Source of the DNA: Devosia sediminis
GTDB lineage: Bacteria > Pseudomonadota > Alphaproteobacteria > Rhizobiales > Devosiaceae
Direction of reading: 5' to 3'
Assembly (NCBI RefSeq): GCF_016411825.1
Contig: NZ_JAEKMH010000002.1
Span: forward strand, 682,001-746,000
Length of the DNA stretch: 64,000 nucleotides
Part shown: positions 35,855 to 44,840 of the stretch, piece by piece
Numbering within the stretch: position 1 is the first letter of the stretch
How the letters are laid out: the number at the start of each line of letters is the position of its first letter
Notes under the pieces: model-generated
The model's input: only the letters and a program-made list of their open reading frames with translations
Database searches by the model: none
Told to the model about the DNA's origin: nothing
Translations under genes and position numbers: made by a program

Positions 35855-35868
35855 TTGATCCAGATCAG
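35855..35868. promoter_or_regulatory. FNR/FixK-type box between usp and dus
   Basis: TTGAT-CCAG-ATCAG on the plus strand (CTGAT-CTGG-ATCAA on the minus strand) matches 9 of 10 fixed positions of the TTGAT-N4-ATCAA consensus. It lies 61 bases upstream of usp and 85 bases upstream of dus. Confidence 0.6.
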
Positions 35869-35952
35869 ACTTCCGTGTGGTGGCCCACATGGCCTTCCTC
35901 GCGCCCTCGTTCCGGTTTATTGCAAGCGCATCACACGCTGGAGCAGACGAGT

Positions 35953-36975
35953 TTGACGCAGGCCGAGATCCACGACGCGACACCACTGGAGCGCGCGCGC
36001 CGCTTTTCGGTGGCGCCGATGATCGACTGGACGGATCGGCATTGTCGCACGCTGCACCGGCTGCTGACGCGCAATGCGCTGTTGTTCACCGAGATGATCA
36101 CCACGGGCGCCATCATCCATGGCGGCGCCGAACGCCATCTCGCCTTTGGCGCGCATGAGGGCCTCGTGGCGCTGCAGCTCGGCGGGTCTGACCCGAGCGA
36201 ATTGGCCGAGGCCATCCGTATCGCCGAGCCCTATGGCTATGCCGAGTTCAACCTCAATGTCGGCTGCCCGTCGGATCGGGTCCAGTCCGGCCGCTTCGGC
36301 GCCTGCCTGATGGCCGAGCCCGATCTGGTCGCCGATTGCGTGCGCGCCATGCGCGATGCCACCGATCGTCCTGTGACCGTCAAATGCCGCATCGGCATCG
36401 ACGATCAGGACACCGAGCAAAGCCTCGACCGCTTCGCCGACGCCATGGTCGGGGCCGGGGTCGATGCGCTCTATGTGCACGCCCGCAAGGCGTGGCTGCA
36501 GGGGCTGTCCCCCAAGGAAAACCGCACCATACCGCCGCTCGACTATCCGCGCGTGCATCGCCTCGCCAGGCACCTCGCGCCGCTGCCGACCATGATCAAT
36601 GGCGGCATCGAGACGCTTGAGCAGGCCGAAGGCCATCTCGAGCACATGAAGGGGGTCATGCTCGGCCGCGCCGCCTATCACAATCCCATGCTGCTGGCCG
36701 AAGTCGATGCGCGCATCTTCGGCGACGTTCACGCGGTTCCGGACCTGTCCGAGGTCATGCAGGCCATGGCCGGCTATGCCGAGGCCGAACGCGGACGGGG
36801 AACAAAGCTCAACAATATCGCCCGCCACATGCTGGGCCTCTGCAATGGCCGTCCCGGCGCCCGGCAGTTCCGCCAGATCATGAGCGTCGACGCCTGCCGC
36901 CCCGGCGCCGGTCCGGAAGTGTTCATGCGGGCCCTGGCGGCGGTGGAACAGCGGGCCATGGCCGAGGCCGACTGA
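35953..36975 (+). CDS. dusA: tRNA-dihydrouridine synthase (DusA type)
   Basis: FMN- and NADPH-dependent enzyme that reduces uridine in the tRNA D-loop. Family signatures are SVAPMIDWTDRHCRTL, TEMITTGAIIHG, LQLGGSDP, NLNVGCPSDRVQSGRFGACL (catalytic Cys in NVGCPSD) and VKCRIGIDD; ARQFRQIMS is near the end. No ATG fits the family N-terminus; TTG at 35953 gives a 340-residue protein of family length, with GGAG 9 bases upstream. In-frame sequence upstream of that is not family-like. Confidence 0.9.
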   Translation: MTQAEIHDATPLERARRFSVAPMIDWTDRHCRTLHRLLTRNALLFTEMITTGAIIHGGAERHLAFGAHEGLVALQLGGSDPSELAEAIRIAEPYGYAEFNLNVGCPSDRVQSGRFGACLMAEPDLVADCVRAMRDATDRPVTVKCRIGIDDQDTEQSLDRFADAMVGAGVDALYVHARKAWLQGLSPKENRTIPPLDYPRVHRLARHLAPLPTMINGGIETLEQAEGHLEHMKGVMLGRAAYHNPMLLAEVDARIFGDVHAVPDLSEVMQAMAGYAEAERGRGTKLNNIARHMLGLCNGRPGARQFRQIMSVDACRPGAGPEVFMRALAAVEQRAMAEAD

Positions 36976-37293
36976 GCTTGCCGGGCGGGCAATCGCCCGA
37001 CCTTGGCCCTTGGCTGAGCACTTGCCATCCACACCGCTGTGCCGCTCCCGGACTTGATCCGAGAGCCATTCGCAACTGTCGCGACCGCAGGGAGTGGTCC
37101 TGGGGTCAAGGCCGATGGCGGAACCACGAACGAGCGCGACAGGCGGTTGCCCGGAACCAGCCTCTCACCCACGAGTTTCGCTTCCCCAAAAACTTGTTTC
37201 GTTTGGCTTCGCTTTTGTTTCGTTCATCGGTATAGTGCGATGGCGATTGACCGTCAGACAGAGCAAACGAACGGTCTTTGGGGAGCATTTGAC
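36976..37293. other. 318-base gap before the alpha/beta hydrolase
   Basis: Contains a degenerate CCCGGACTTGATCC palindrome at 37044-37066 and an AT-richer stretch (37185-37235) with three GTTTCG units (GAGTTTCGCTT, TTGTTTCGTTT, TTGTTTCGTTC), followed by TATAGTG. The second part is presumably the promoter region. I see no gene in it. Confidence 0.5.
37044..37066. repeat. Degenerate CCCGGACTTGATCC palindrome
   Basis: GCTCCCGGA (37044-37052), loop CTTGA, TCCGAGAGC (37058-37066), 8 of 9 pairs. Same type as 32472-32534. Confidence 0.5.
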
Positions 37294-38997
37294 ATGATCA
37301 AGAACGCGCGCCTGTTCCATCTGGGATGGGTGATTATCCTTGTCGGCGCCTTGCTGGCGCATTTCATCCAGACATCGGGCGGCGTTTCGATCCGCGACAT
37401 CCGCTTCAACGGCACCAATGGGCAGGTGCTGAGCGGTCTGCTCTATGTGCCGCCGGAGGTGACGGCCGAAAACAAGGCGCCGGCGATTCTCGCCGTGCAT
37501 GGCTATATCAACAGCCGAGAAACCCAGGCTGGCTTCGCCATCGAATATGCCCGCCGCGGCTATGTGGTGCTGGCGCTCGACCAGTCGGGCCACGGCTATT
37601 CGGATGCGCCGGCCTTTGCCAATGGTTTTGGCGGCCCGGCCGCGCTGGCCTATCTGCGCAGCCTCGATCTCGTCGATGTCGACAATATCGGTCTCGAAGG
37701 CCATTCCATGGGCGGCTGGACCGTTCTGGCCGCTGCCGCCACCATGCCCGACGCCTACAAGGCCGTGGTGCTGGAAGGCTCGAGCACCGGCGCACCCTTT
37801 GCGCAGGAAGGCTCGACCGAATGGCCGCGCAACCTCGCGGTGGTGTTTTCCAAGTACGACGAATTCTCGCAGTTGATGTGGGGTGTAGATCGGGCCCAGG
37901 ACACGCCCTCGAGCCCCAAACTGCAGTCCGTGTTCGGCGCGACGGAGGCAGTGGTGCCCGGCCAGGTCTATGGCGACATCGCCGCTGGCACGGCCCGTGT
38001 GCTGCAGATGCCCAATACGACTCATCCGGGCGACCATATCTCGCCCGAAGCCATCGGCTATTCCATCGACTGGTTCGCCCAGACGCTGGACGGCGCCGAG
38101 CCCATCCCTTCCAGCGACCAGATATGGCTGTGGAAGGAAATCGGCACGCTGATCGCCCTGGTCGGTTTCGTGGTTCTGCTGGCCGGCACGTTTGAGCTGC
38201 TTCTTGGGACCCAGGCTTTTGCGCGGCTGCGCAAGGCGCCATCGGGGGCCGCCTACGCCGCGCGCAACGGCAAATGGTGGCTGACCTTTGCCATCAGCGC
38301 CTTCGTACCGGTCCTTACGTACTTCCTGTTCCTTGGCTGGGGTGCCCAGCTGCTGCCCGGCTCGGCGCTGCTGCCCCAGACCATTACCAGCCAGATCGCC
38401 TTCTGGGCGGTGCTGAACGGCCTCATCGTCTTCGCCCTGGGCTTCGTGCTGCGGGGTCAGAGGGTAGAGGCGCGGGGCGACGTGCTCGGTTCGCTGCTGA
38501 TTGCGCTGGCCACCGTGGGCATCGGCTATCTCTTCGTCCTTGCGGCGGCGTTCCTCTTCACCGTGGATTTCCGCTTCTGGGTCGTGGCGCTGAAACCGCT
38601 GAGCCTGGTGCAGGCCAAGATCGCCCTTGTCTATCTGGTGCCCTTCACCCTGTTCTTCGTGCTGGCCCTGCGTGGCCTTCACACCGGATTGTCGGTGGCG
38701 GGGGACAGCCGCTTCACGCAGTATCTCAGCAATATCGCTGCGCTGGCGCTGGGTTTCCTGGTGTTCCTCGTCATCGAGTACGGCAACCTGCTCATCGCGG
38801 GACACCTCTTCATGTTCAGCGATCCGCTGATGACGGTGGTGGCGATCCAGTTCCTGCCGCTCATGGCCATTATCGCGTTCCTCTCCACCTTCACCTACCG
38901 GCGGACAGGCAGCTACCTGCCCGGCGCATTCATCAATGCGCTGTTCGTCACCTGGTACATCGTGGCAGGGCAGGCAACGCAGTTCCCGGTCAGCTGA
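37294..38997 (+). CDS. Alpha/beta hydrolase with large membrane domain
   Basis: Protein of 567 residues. An N-terminal membrane helix (about 8-27) leads to an alpha/beta-hydrolase domain with oxyanion region AILAVHGYINSRETQ, the nucleophile elbow GLEGHSMGGW (Ser at about 145), and His in TTHPGDHIS (about 250) as the likely triad histidine. From about residue 285 to the end the chain is mostly hydrophobic with roughly eight membrane helices, an unusual extension for this fold. The topology would put the hydrolase outside the cytoplasm. The start at 37294 has GGGGAG with an 8-base spacer; an in-frame ATG at 37240 lacks an SD. Substrate unknown. Confidence 0.8.
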   Translation: MIKNARLFHLGWVIILVGALLAHFIQTSGGVSIRDIRFNGTNGQVLSGLLYVPPEVTAENKAPAILAVHGYINSRETQAGFAIEYARRGYVVLALDQSGHGYSDAPAFANGFGGPAALAYLRSLDLVDVDNIGLEGHSMGGWTVLAAAATMPDAYKAVVLEGSSTGAPFAQEGSTEWPRNLAVVFSKYDEFSQLMWGVDRAQDTPSSPKLQSVFGATEAVVPGQVYGDIAAGTARVLQMPNTTHPGDHISPEAIGYSIDWFAQTLDGAEPIPSSDQIWLWKEIGTLIALVGFVVLLAGTFELLLGTQAFARLRKAPSGAAYAARNGKWWLTFAISAFVPVLTYFLFLGWGAQLLPGSALLPQTITSQIAFWAVLNGLIVFALGFVLRGQRVEARGDVLGSLLIALATVGIGYLFVLAAAFLFTVDFRFWVVALKPLSLVQAKIALVYLVPFTLFFVLALRGLHTGLSVAGDSRFTQYLSNIAALALGFLVFLVIEYGNLLIAGHLFMFSDPLMTVVAIQFLPLMAIIAFLSTFTYRRTGSYLPGAFINALFVTWYIVAGQATQFPVS

Positions 38998-39018
38998 TTT
39001 CCGGTGCTCGAAACATCA

Positions 39019-39040
39019 GGGCCGGTCGAAAGACCGGCCC
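39019..39040. terminator. Bidirectional terminator hairpin, GAAA tetraloop
   Basis: GGGCCGGTC-GAAA-GACCGGCCC is a perfect 9-bp stem with a GAAA loop, followed by TTCTGCTT, between the convergent hydrolase and protease genes. Confidence 0.75.
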
Positions 39041-39046
39041 TTCTGC

Positions 39047-39733
39047 TTAATCCACCAGTTCCAGCGAATTGGCGGTGACGCTGTAGCGCGTCAGCGTTTC
39101 GAGAAAAGTCATGCCCAAGAGGCTCTGGTCCAGCGCTTCGGCTTCCGTGACGAAGGCGGTGAGGTTGCGGCGGACGATGCCGCCCACTTCGATGGAATCG
39201 AGCCGGGTACGGGCGGCAAGACCCTGGCCATTGGCGGTGGCGACCGGCACCGTGTAGCGCAGGCCTGCGACATCGATGCCCGCCTCGCGCGCGTCGGCTA
39301 CGGTCAGCACCACGGCGCTGGCCCCGGTGTCGAAGATCATCGGCGTCGTATGGCCGTTGATGGTGGCGTTGACCTCGAAATGCCCGTTGGCCCCGCGCCG
39401 GAACGTTGCCGTGCCGGCCTCGCCGTCGACCACTGCTACCCCCGGCTGGAATTCGCCGGCCACCCGGCTGACGACGCCGAGCAACTCGTCCCGATAGGCA
39501 TAGGTCACCATGGCCGCGGCGAACAGCCCGCCCCAGAGAAACAGGCCGCCGATCAGCTCGGACGCTTTGTGCCGCCGGGTGAAAAGACCGCCGGCAAAGA
39601 TGATGAGCAGGATCAGCATCGGCACCAGTTGCGCCGTCTGCATCTGGGTCAAGCCGAGGAGGCTCCCGGCATCGGCGCTGATCAGCAGCACCAGGCCCGC
39701 AGCGATGAGAAGCGCAATGCCGATGAAAATCAT
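39047..39733 (-). CDS. Retropepsin-like clan AA aspartic protease (TIGR02281 type)
   Basis: 228-residue membrane-bound protein. Three N-terminal hydrophobic helices (about 2-20, 35-52, 62-80) precede a single-lobe pepsin-like domain. The catalytic motif is MIFDTGASAVVLT with Asp at about 134, and the C-terminal QSLLGMTFLETL is the conserved family ending. As in retropepsins, one domain must dimerise to form an active site. Physiological substrate unknown. It lies 64 bases before the cobS stop on the same strand and may share its transcript. Confidence 0.88.
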   Translation of the reverse strand: MIFIGIALLIAAGLVLLISADAGSLLGLTQMQTAQLVPMLILLIIFAGGLFTRRHKASELIGGLFLWGGLFAAAMVTYAYRDELLGVVSRVAGEFQPGVAVVDGEAGTATFRRGANGHFEVNATINGHTTPMIFDTGASAVVLTVADAREAGIDVAGLRYTVPVATANGQGLAARTRLDSIEVGGIVRRNLTAFVTEAEALDQSLLGMTFLETLTRYSVTANSLELVD

Positions 39734-39796
39734 GGTGTTGTCGTCCGCTTGCCCATGCTTGGGATTAAGGAAGTCGCGGCGGCTATTTCAAGGCCG

Positions 39797-40651
39797 TTAC
39801 GCAAAGATCAGGAGGACGGTGAGGGCGGCAATCTCGCCCAGACCCGCCGCCGCGCCAATCAGATCGCCGGTCTGTCCGCCGACCAGCCGGCGGCACAGCG
39901 CCGTCCAGCCCAGGGCGACGAGGGCCACGGCGACCAGCGCGAAAATGACGCCGAAAAGGCTCGATGCGGGCGCGCCGATGACAAAGACCAGCAGGGTGGC
40001 AAAAACGGCGCCGACCGCAAATTGCGATACCGGCAGCGTGCCGGCGCTGGCGGAGGCGCCGTCGGCGCGGGCAGGGGGCAGGGCCACCGCAACCCAGAGC
40101 GCCCCCGAACGTCCGGCAATATTCGCCGCCAGCCAAAGCCCGGCTGCCGCCAGCGGATTGGCCAGCGCCACGCTCCCGAGCGCCGTCACGCGCAGGACCA
40201 GAAGCAGACACAGCGCCGCGACCCCATAGGTGCCGTGGCGGCTATCCCTGAGGATTTCGAGCCGCCGCTCGGGCGTCGTGCCGCCGAAGAGGCCATCGCC
40301 CGCATCGGCAAGGCTGTCCTCCATCATGCCGCCGCCCACCAGCACCATGGCGGCGACGCTGAGCGCCGCCGCGAAATAGGCCGGCAGCCCGAGCCAGACA
40401 CCGCCGAGCAGCAGCAGCAGGGGCAGTACGCCCATGATCACCGCCGCCAGCGGCAGGGCCATGGCGATGCGTCCGAGGTCCGGGCGTTCATGCGGCGCGT
40501 CGCCGGCAGGCAACCGCGAGAAAAAGCGCAGCGCCATGACGAGGTCGTCCTTGAGACCTAGCCCGGAACGCCGCGGATCGGGGCGATAGCTGTCGCGGCT
40601 CTCGGCTTCGATCGTGTCGTCTGGCCGGCTCTCGCGTGCCCCGTCCGTCAA
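39797..40651 (-). CDS. cobS: Adenosylcobinamide-GDP ribazoletransferase CobS
   Basis: Inner-membrane cobalamin synthase that joins adenosylcobinamide-GDP to alpha-ribazole(-phosphate), the last assembly step of B12. 284 residues, with the acidic motif GGGMMEDSLADAGDGLFGG at about 105-123 and the HGTYG motif in SRHGTYGVAAL; about seven transmembrane helices. Divergent from cobT, the enzyme that supplies alpha-ribazole phosphate, with 66 bases between them. Confidence 0.92.
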   Translation of the reverse strand: MTDGARESRPDDTIEAESRDSYRPDPRRSGLGLKDDLVMALRFFSRLPAGDAPHERPDLGRIAMALPLAAVIMGVLPLLLLLGGVWLGLPAYFAAALSVAAMVLVGGGMMEDSLADAGDGLFGGTTPERRLEILRDSRHGTYGVAALCLLLVLRVTALGSVALANPLAAAGLWLAANIAGRSGALWVAVALPPARADGASASAGTLPVSQFAVGAVFATLLVFVIGAPASSLFGVIFALVAVALVALGWTALCRRLVGGQTGDLIGAAAGLGEIAALTVLLIFA

Positions 40652-40717
40652 TTGCTTTTCGCTCCGTAATGGGCAACAAGGTCGCGCCCCTCCCTACCAT
40701 AGCATGTCGGATTTGCC

Positions 40718-41740
40718 ATGCCTGCCTTGAACCCTGCCTATGCCGATATTGTCGAACTTCTGGTCGCCGTGCCCGAGGGGGATGACGCCGCCGTCGCGGC
40801 CGTACGCCAGCGCGATGCGCAATTGACCAAGCCGCCCGGCTCGCTGGGCAAGCTCGAGGAACTGGTGGAGTTTCTGGCCCGCTGGCAGCACCGCGCCAAG
40901 CCGCGCCTTGCCAACCCCATGGTCACCATCTTTGCCGGCAACCATGGCGTCACCGCGCAGGGCGTCTCGAGCTTCCCGCAGGAGGTGACAGCGCAGATGG
41001 TCGCCAACTTTACCAATGGCGGGGCTGCCATCTCGCAGATCTGCGCGCTGCATGAAATCAACCTGCGCGTGTTCGAACTGGCGCTGGAATTGCCCACCGG
41101 CGACATCACCCGGGAAGCGGCTTTGGACGACCAGATGTGCGCCGCGACCATCGCCTATGGCATGGAAGCCGTGGCCGGGAAGCCCGACCTCATCTGCCTG
41201 GGGGAAATGGGCATCGGCAACACCACGGTCGCCGCCGCCATCAATGCCGCGCTCTATGGCGGCACCGGCGCCGACTGGGTCGGCCGTGGCACCGGGGTCG
41301 ATGATGCGGGCCTTGCGCGCAAGGCCGATGCGGTGGATCGTGCGCTGGCACTCCATGCCGGCGCGCTCGATCATCCGCTGTCCATCCTCGCCCGCCTCGG
41401 CGGCCGCGAGATCTGTGCCATGCTCGGCGCCCTGGTGGCCGCGCGCCACCAGAAGGTCCCCGTCATCATCGATGGCTATGTGGCGACGACCGCAGCCGCC
41501 ATTGCCCACGCCATCAATCCGGCCTCCATCAATCATTGCCTTTTCGGCCACGTCTCCGCAGAGACCGCCCATGGCAAGGCGCTGGCAAAGATGGGGCAGG
41601 TGGGCCTGCTCGATCTCGGTCTGCGGCTGGGCGAAGGCAGCGGCGCGGCGCTGGCCGCCGTCATGGCCAAGACGGCCCTTCACCTCCACGACAACATGGC
41701 GACCTTCGACAGCGCCGGCGTCAGCGGCAAGGCGGACTGA
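40718..41740 (+). CDS. cobT: Nicotinate-nucleotide--dimethylbenzimidazole phosphoribosyltransferase CobT
   Basis: Activates dimethylbenzimidazole to alpha-ribazole 5'-phosphate for the lower ligand of B12. 340 residues; TKPPGSLGKLEEL near the N-terminus, AGNHGVTAQGVSSFPQEVT, the GEMGIGNTT motif at about 166, and the catalytic Glu in RLGEGSGAALA near residue 306. Cytoplasmic. Paired with cobS, it completes the nucleotide loop part of the pathway here; the rest of B12 synthesis is not in the window. Confidence 0.95.
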   Translation: MPALNPAYADIVELLVAVPEGDDAAVAAVRQRDAQLTKPPGSLGKLEELVEFLARWQHRAKPRLANPMVTIFAGNHGVTAQGVSSFPQEVTAQMVANFTNGGAAISQICALHEINLRVFELALELPTGDITREAALDDQMCAATIAYGMEAVAGKPDLICLGEMGIGNTTVAAAINAALYGGTGADWVGRGTGVDDAGLARKADAVDRALALHAGALDHPLSILARLGGREICAMLGALVAARHQKVPVIIDGYVATTAAAIAHAINPASINHCLFGHVSAETAHGKALAKMGQVGLLDLGLRLGEGSGAALAAVMAKTALHLHDNMATFDSAGVSGKAD

Positions 41741-41749
41741 GCGCCGATA

Positions 41750-42457
41750 TCAGTCGCCGGCCGCCGGCGCAGGGGTCGGGGTCGGAGCCTGGGGCGGGGG
41801 CGCGCTGCGGCCACCAAAGCCATTCGGCCCGGGCACCACGGCCAGGAGATCGACCTTCATGTTCTGCCGGAAGCGCAGGATGGCCGAGGCCGAGAGCTTG
41901 TTGAGCGCATCGACATCGCGCTGCGCCACGGCCGTATTGAGCGCGGCGTGCTCGACCAGAAAATCGAGGATATAGCCCTCGGCCATTTCCTGCCGCTGCT
42001 GGTCGCTGAGCTTGTGAAAGCTGGGCTCGCTGGCAAAGGCGATGCGCAACTGGCGCTGCACCGGCGCGGAATCGATCTGCGCCGTATAGGCGCCATTGGC
42101 CGCCACCCAGTTGAGGATCCAGTAGGCGGTGAGGGCGTCGACCACGTTGTTGGCTTCGAGGCCATCCTTGGCCACGAGCTCGAGCCAAATCTCCACCGGT
42201 GGCCGCTCGGCAAAGGCATCGGCGAGGCTGTCGCGTGCCGCCGCACCGGCTGACCAACGAATGCGATCGAGGAATTCGCGCTGCACCCGCGCCGAGATCG
42301 ACGGCGACGGCCGATAGCTGGTGTCGAAGTTTTCCTGGGCCGGCGTGGGGACGGGGGCCGTCTGGCTCGGTGCCGGGGCCGGAGCGGCCTCCTGGGCGCT
42401 GATGGCCGGCGGTGCAGTCAAAAGGGCAAGGACGACGAGGACGGCTTTATTGGTCAT
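41750..42457 (-). CDS. Small exported protein, DUF6683-like
   Basis: 235 residues with a signal peptide (cleavage near ISAQEA), a Pro/Ala-rich linker, and a helical domain with the pattern YRPSPSISARVQREFLDRI, LEANNVVDALTAYWILNW and QEMAEGYILDFLVEHAAL. From memory this matches DUF6683, a family without known function; I have not been able to check. The C-terminus is Pro/Ala-rich. Start ATG 42457 has TGGAG upstream. Ends 9 bases from the cobT stop on the opposite strand. Confidence 0.75.
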   Translation of the reverse strand: MTNKAVLVVLALLTAPPAISAQEAAPAPAPSQTAPVPTPAQENFDTSYRPSPSISARVQREFLDRIRWSAGAAARDSLADAFAERPPVEIWLELVAKDGLEANNVVDALTAYWILNWVAANGAYTAQIDSAPVQRQLRIAFASEPSFHKLSDQQRQEMAEGYILDFLVEHAALNTAVAQRDVDALNKLSASAILRFRQNMKVDLLAVVPGPNGFGGRSAPPPQAPTPTPAPAAGD

Positions 42458-42515
42458 GGCGACTCCAGTGCGCCGATCCTCGTCTATAAAGAGGCCAAAT
42501 TTCGGCGTGATGCGA

Positions 42516-44033
42516 TCAGCCGGCTTCCGAATAGATTTCGAGACGGTTGCGCTTTTCCACCACCGGCGCCAGCGCATCCATGACGCGGGCGCGCGGGAAA
42601 GTGGCGATGACTTCGGTGCCGAAGCGCAACTTGGAGAAGAGATCGAAGCGGCCCTGATGCAGGTCCATGATCTTCTGCACGATCGGCAGGCCGAGGCCTG
42701 CGCCTTGTTCGGCCGTCTTCTGCGCCAGCGAGCCCTGGCCGAAGGACGAGAGCACCGTCTCGATTTCGTTTTCGGGAATGCCCGGACCGTTGTCCTTGAC
42801 CGAAATGAGCTGTCCGCCATCGGCGCTGCGCTGCACCACCAGCACGACCTTGCCCTGCTGCGGCGTGAACTTGATGGCGTTGGAGAGAAGGTTCAGCACC
42901 ACCTGGCGGATGGCACGCTCGTCGCCCCAGAGGCGCGGAAGGTTGTCGCCGACGCTGAACACCAGGTCGATGCCCTTGGACTTGGCGCGCAACTCCATCA
43001 TGCGGCGACAGTCGGCGGCGATGTCGACCAGCGACACCACTTCCTCGTTGAGTTCGTACTTGCCGGCCTCGATGCGGCTGAGATCAAGCAGCTCGTTGAT
43101 GAGGTTCAAGAGGTGCTGGCCGCTCGAATGGATGTCCCCGGCATATTCCTTGTATTGCGGCACCTGGTGCGGACCGAGCAGTTCCGATTTCAGCACTTCG
43201 GAAAAGCCGATAATGGCGTTGAGCGGCGTACGCAGCTCGTGGCTCATCGTGGCGAGGAACTGCGATTTGGCGATATTGGCCTGCTCGGCATGGCGGCGGG
43301 CCTCGTCGGACATGTTGCGCGCTTCCTCGAGCTCATAGATCAGCGTGTCCTTCTCGGCCTGGTGCGAGATGGTTTCGAGCTCGGAGGAATGAAGCTGACG
43401 GGCCAGGAACAGGAAGAAGATTTCGCCGCAGACGGCCACGGCGGCCAGGGTGAAGTTCAGCGTGCCGCCCAGCGCCACCAGCGCGATCGACACGGTGATC
43501 GTCACCGGCAGCGTGCTCATCAGCGTTGCCGGGGGCAGGGTATGGGTCGCCACTGCGTTGGCGGCGATGGTCACCAGCACCATGGCGAACATGACGGGCG
43601 CCAGGGCTTCCGGGTCGGTGACCAAGGTGAAGAGGGCCAGCAGCGACAGCGCCAGGCCGCCAACGCTTTCAGCGGCGACAAAGCGCGTGGTCCAGCGGGC
43701 GGCGTTGAACTTTGCCGGGTCTGCAGCCTTGAAGCGTCGCGCGGTCAACACCACGATCAACAGGCTGGCGATGACGAGGCCGGCCCAGAGTGCGGTGACC
43801 ATGATCGGCACCCAGAGCGCGGCGACTGATGCGAGAATGCAGACGATGGCCGCCATGGGCAGGGCCGCGCCGATGCGGCTATCAGCATAGTCATGCATGA
43901 GTTCGAAGTCGAAATCGGCGCGCGTGCCCGAGCTGGACGTCAGCCGCTGGCGGGCCTCGAGCACGGTCTTCTGCGCTGCGCGCTTGCCGTCGCGCGGACG
44001 GGTATCGGCATCGGGAACCGGCATGGACGACAC
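42516..44033 (-). CDS. PleC-like sensor histidine kinase
   Basis: 505-residue membrane kinase. A cluster of about six N-terminal hydrophobic helices (50-210), a coiled coil (LETISHQAEKDTLIYELEEA), then the DHp domain TMSHELRTPLNAIIGFSEVL, N-box LLSNAIKFT and ATP boxes DNGPGIPE and GAGLGLPIV. The H-box with the GFSEVL sequence is that of the PleC/PdhS group controlling the DivK cell-cycle relay in alphaproteobacteria; orthology is inferred. Start is GTG 44033 or ATG 44024, three residues apart, neither with a strong SD. Orphan. Confidence 0.85.
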   Translation of the reverse strand: MSSMPVPDADTRPRDGKRAAQKTVLEARQRLTSSSGTRADFDFELMHDYADSRIGAALPMAAIVCILASVAALWVPIMVTALWAGLVIASLLIVVLTARRFKAADPAKFNAARWTTRFVAAESVGGLALSLLALFTLVTDPEALAPVMFAMVLVTIAANAVATHTLPPATLMSTLPVTITVSIALVALGGTLNFTLAAVAVCGEIFFLFLARQLHSSELETISHQAEKDTLIYELEEARNMSDEARRHAEQANIAKSQFLATMSHELRTPLNAIIGFSEVLKSELLGPHQVPQYKEYAGDIHSSGQHLLNLINELLDLSRIEAGKYELNEEVVSLVDIAADCRRMMELRAKSKGIDLVFSVGDNLPRLWGDERAIRQVVLNLLSNAIKFTPQQGKVVLVVQRSADGGQLISVKDNGPGIPENEIETVLSSFGQGSLAQKTAEQGAGLGLPIVQKIMDLHQGRFDLFSKLRFGTEVIATFPRARVMDALAPVVEKRNRLEIYSEAG

Positions 44034-44326
44034 TTACTCATTACACAAGGACGCAAGCATAAAACGCGCTCGCCACAACAGGGATCGACCCTAAGGCGGG
44101 CGTGGTTAACAGCCGGTGAAATCCGACCGGGCGGAAGAGGCCCGACGAGGACGTAGGGGCTGGCGGCGCGGGCCCGGCATGGTTAAGATTGACTTGCGGC
44201 GGGACGCAAATTCTCGTGAGCAATTTTATTGCGTAACTTTGGACGATATGGCACTGCTGCTGTCGTCGGGCGCGCCGAAATGCGCCCAAGTTAAAATCTG
44301 ATTTCATCCGACTTCATGAGACCGCA

Positions 44327-44812
44327 ATGGCGCTGGACAAGATCGACCGCAAGATTCTGACGCTCCTGCAAAAGGATGCGACCATGCCGGTGGCCGAAAT
44401 CGGCCGCAAGGTGGGCCTCAGCACCACGCCCTGCTGGCGGCGCATCCAGAAGATGGAAGAGGATGGGGTGATCCAGCGCCGCGTTGCCGTGCTCGATCCG
44501 GCCAAGGTCAATGTCGGCGTCACCGTCTTCGTCTCGGTCAAGACCAACGAGCACAACGATGCCTGGATGCGCAAATTCGCCGGCGTGGTGGACGAGTTTC
44601 CCGAAGTGGTGGAATTCTACCGCATGAGCGGTGATGTCGATTACCTGATGCGCGTCGTCGTGCCCGATATCGGAGCCTATGACGCTTTCTACAAACGGCT
44701 GATCGGCAAGATCAACCTGACCGATGTCAGCTCGGCCTTTGCCATGGGCCAGATCAAGTACACAACGGCGCTGCCGCTCGATTTTGCGATCGTCGTCGAC
44801 GACGACAAATAG
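44327..44812 (+). CDS. Lrp/AsnC-family transcriptional regulator
   Basis: 161 residues: an N-terminal winged helix (LDKIDRKILTLLQKDATMPVAEIGRKVG, recognition part STTPCWRRIQKMEEDG) and the C-terminal RAM ligand-binding domain (VEFYRMSGDVDYLMRVVVPD). A cytoplasmic amino-acid-responsive regulator that usually controls itself and a neighbouring amino-acid gene. The nearest genes are the PleC-like kinase (divergent, 293-base gap) and a VOC protein downstream, so the target is not obvious. Confidence 0.92.
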   Translation: MALDKIDRKILTLLQKDATMPVAEIGRKVGLSTTPCWRRIQKMEEDGVIQRRVAVLDPAKVNVGVTVFVSVKTNEHNDAWMRKFAGVVDEFPEVVEFYRMSGDVDYLMRVVVPDIGAYDAFYKRLIGKINLTDVSSAFAMGQIKYTTALPLDFAIVVDDDK

Positions 44813-44840
44813 GCCCGCGAAAGCCGGGGAGGGTTCTCGG

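Noticed and set aside
37185..37235. LexA/SOS box in the GTTTCG-rich stretch
   Set aside because: The alphaproteobacterial LexA site is GTTC-N7-GTTC; the GTTTCG units here do not give that spacing.
38936..40561. Plus-strand open frame of about 540 codons across the protease and cobS genes
   Set aside because: Shadow with Gln/Arg/Ala-rich composition spanning two real minus-strand genes.
40652..40717. Cobalamin riboswitch between cobS and cobT
   Set aside because: The divergent gap is only 66 bases, too short for the roughly 200-base riboswitch, and no B12-box is visible.
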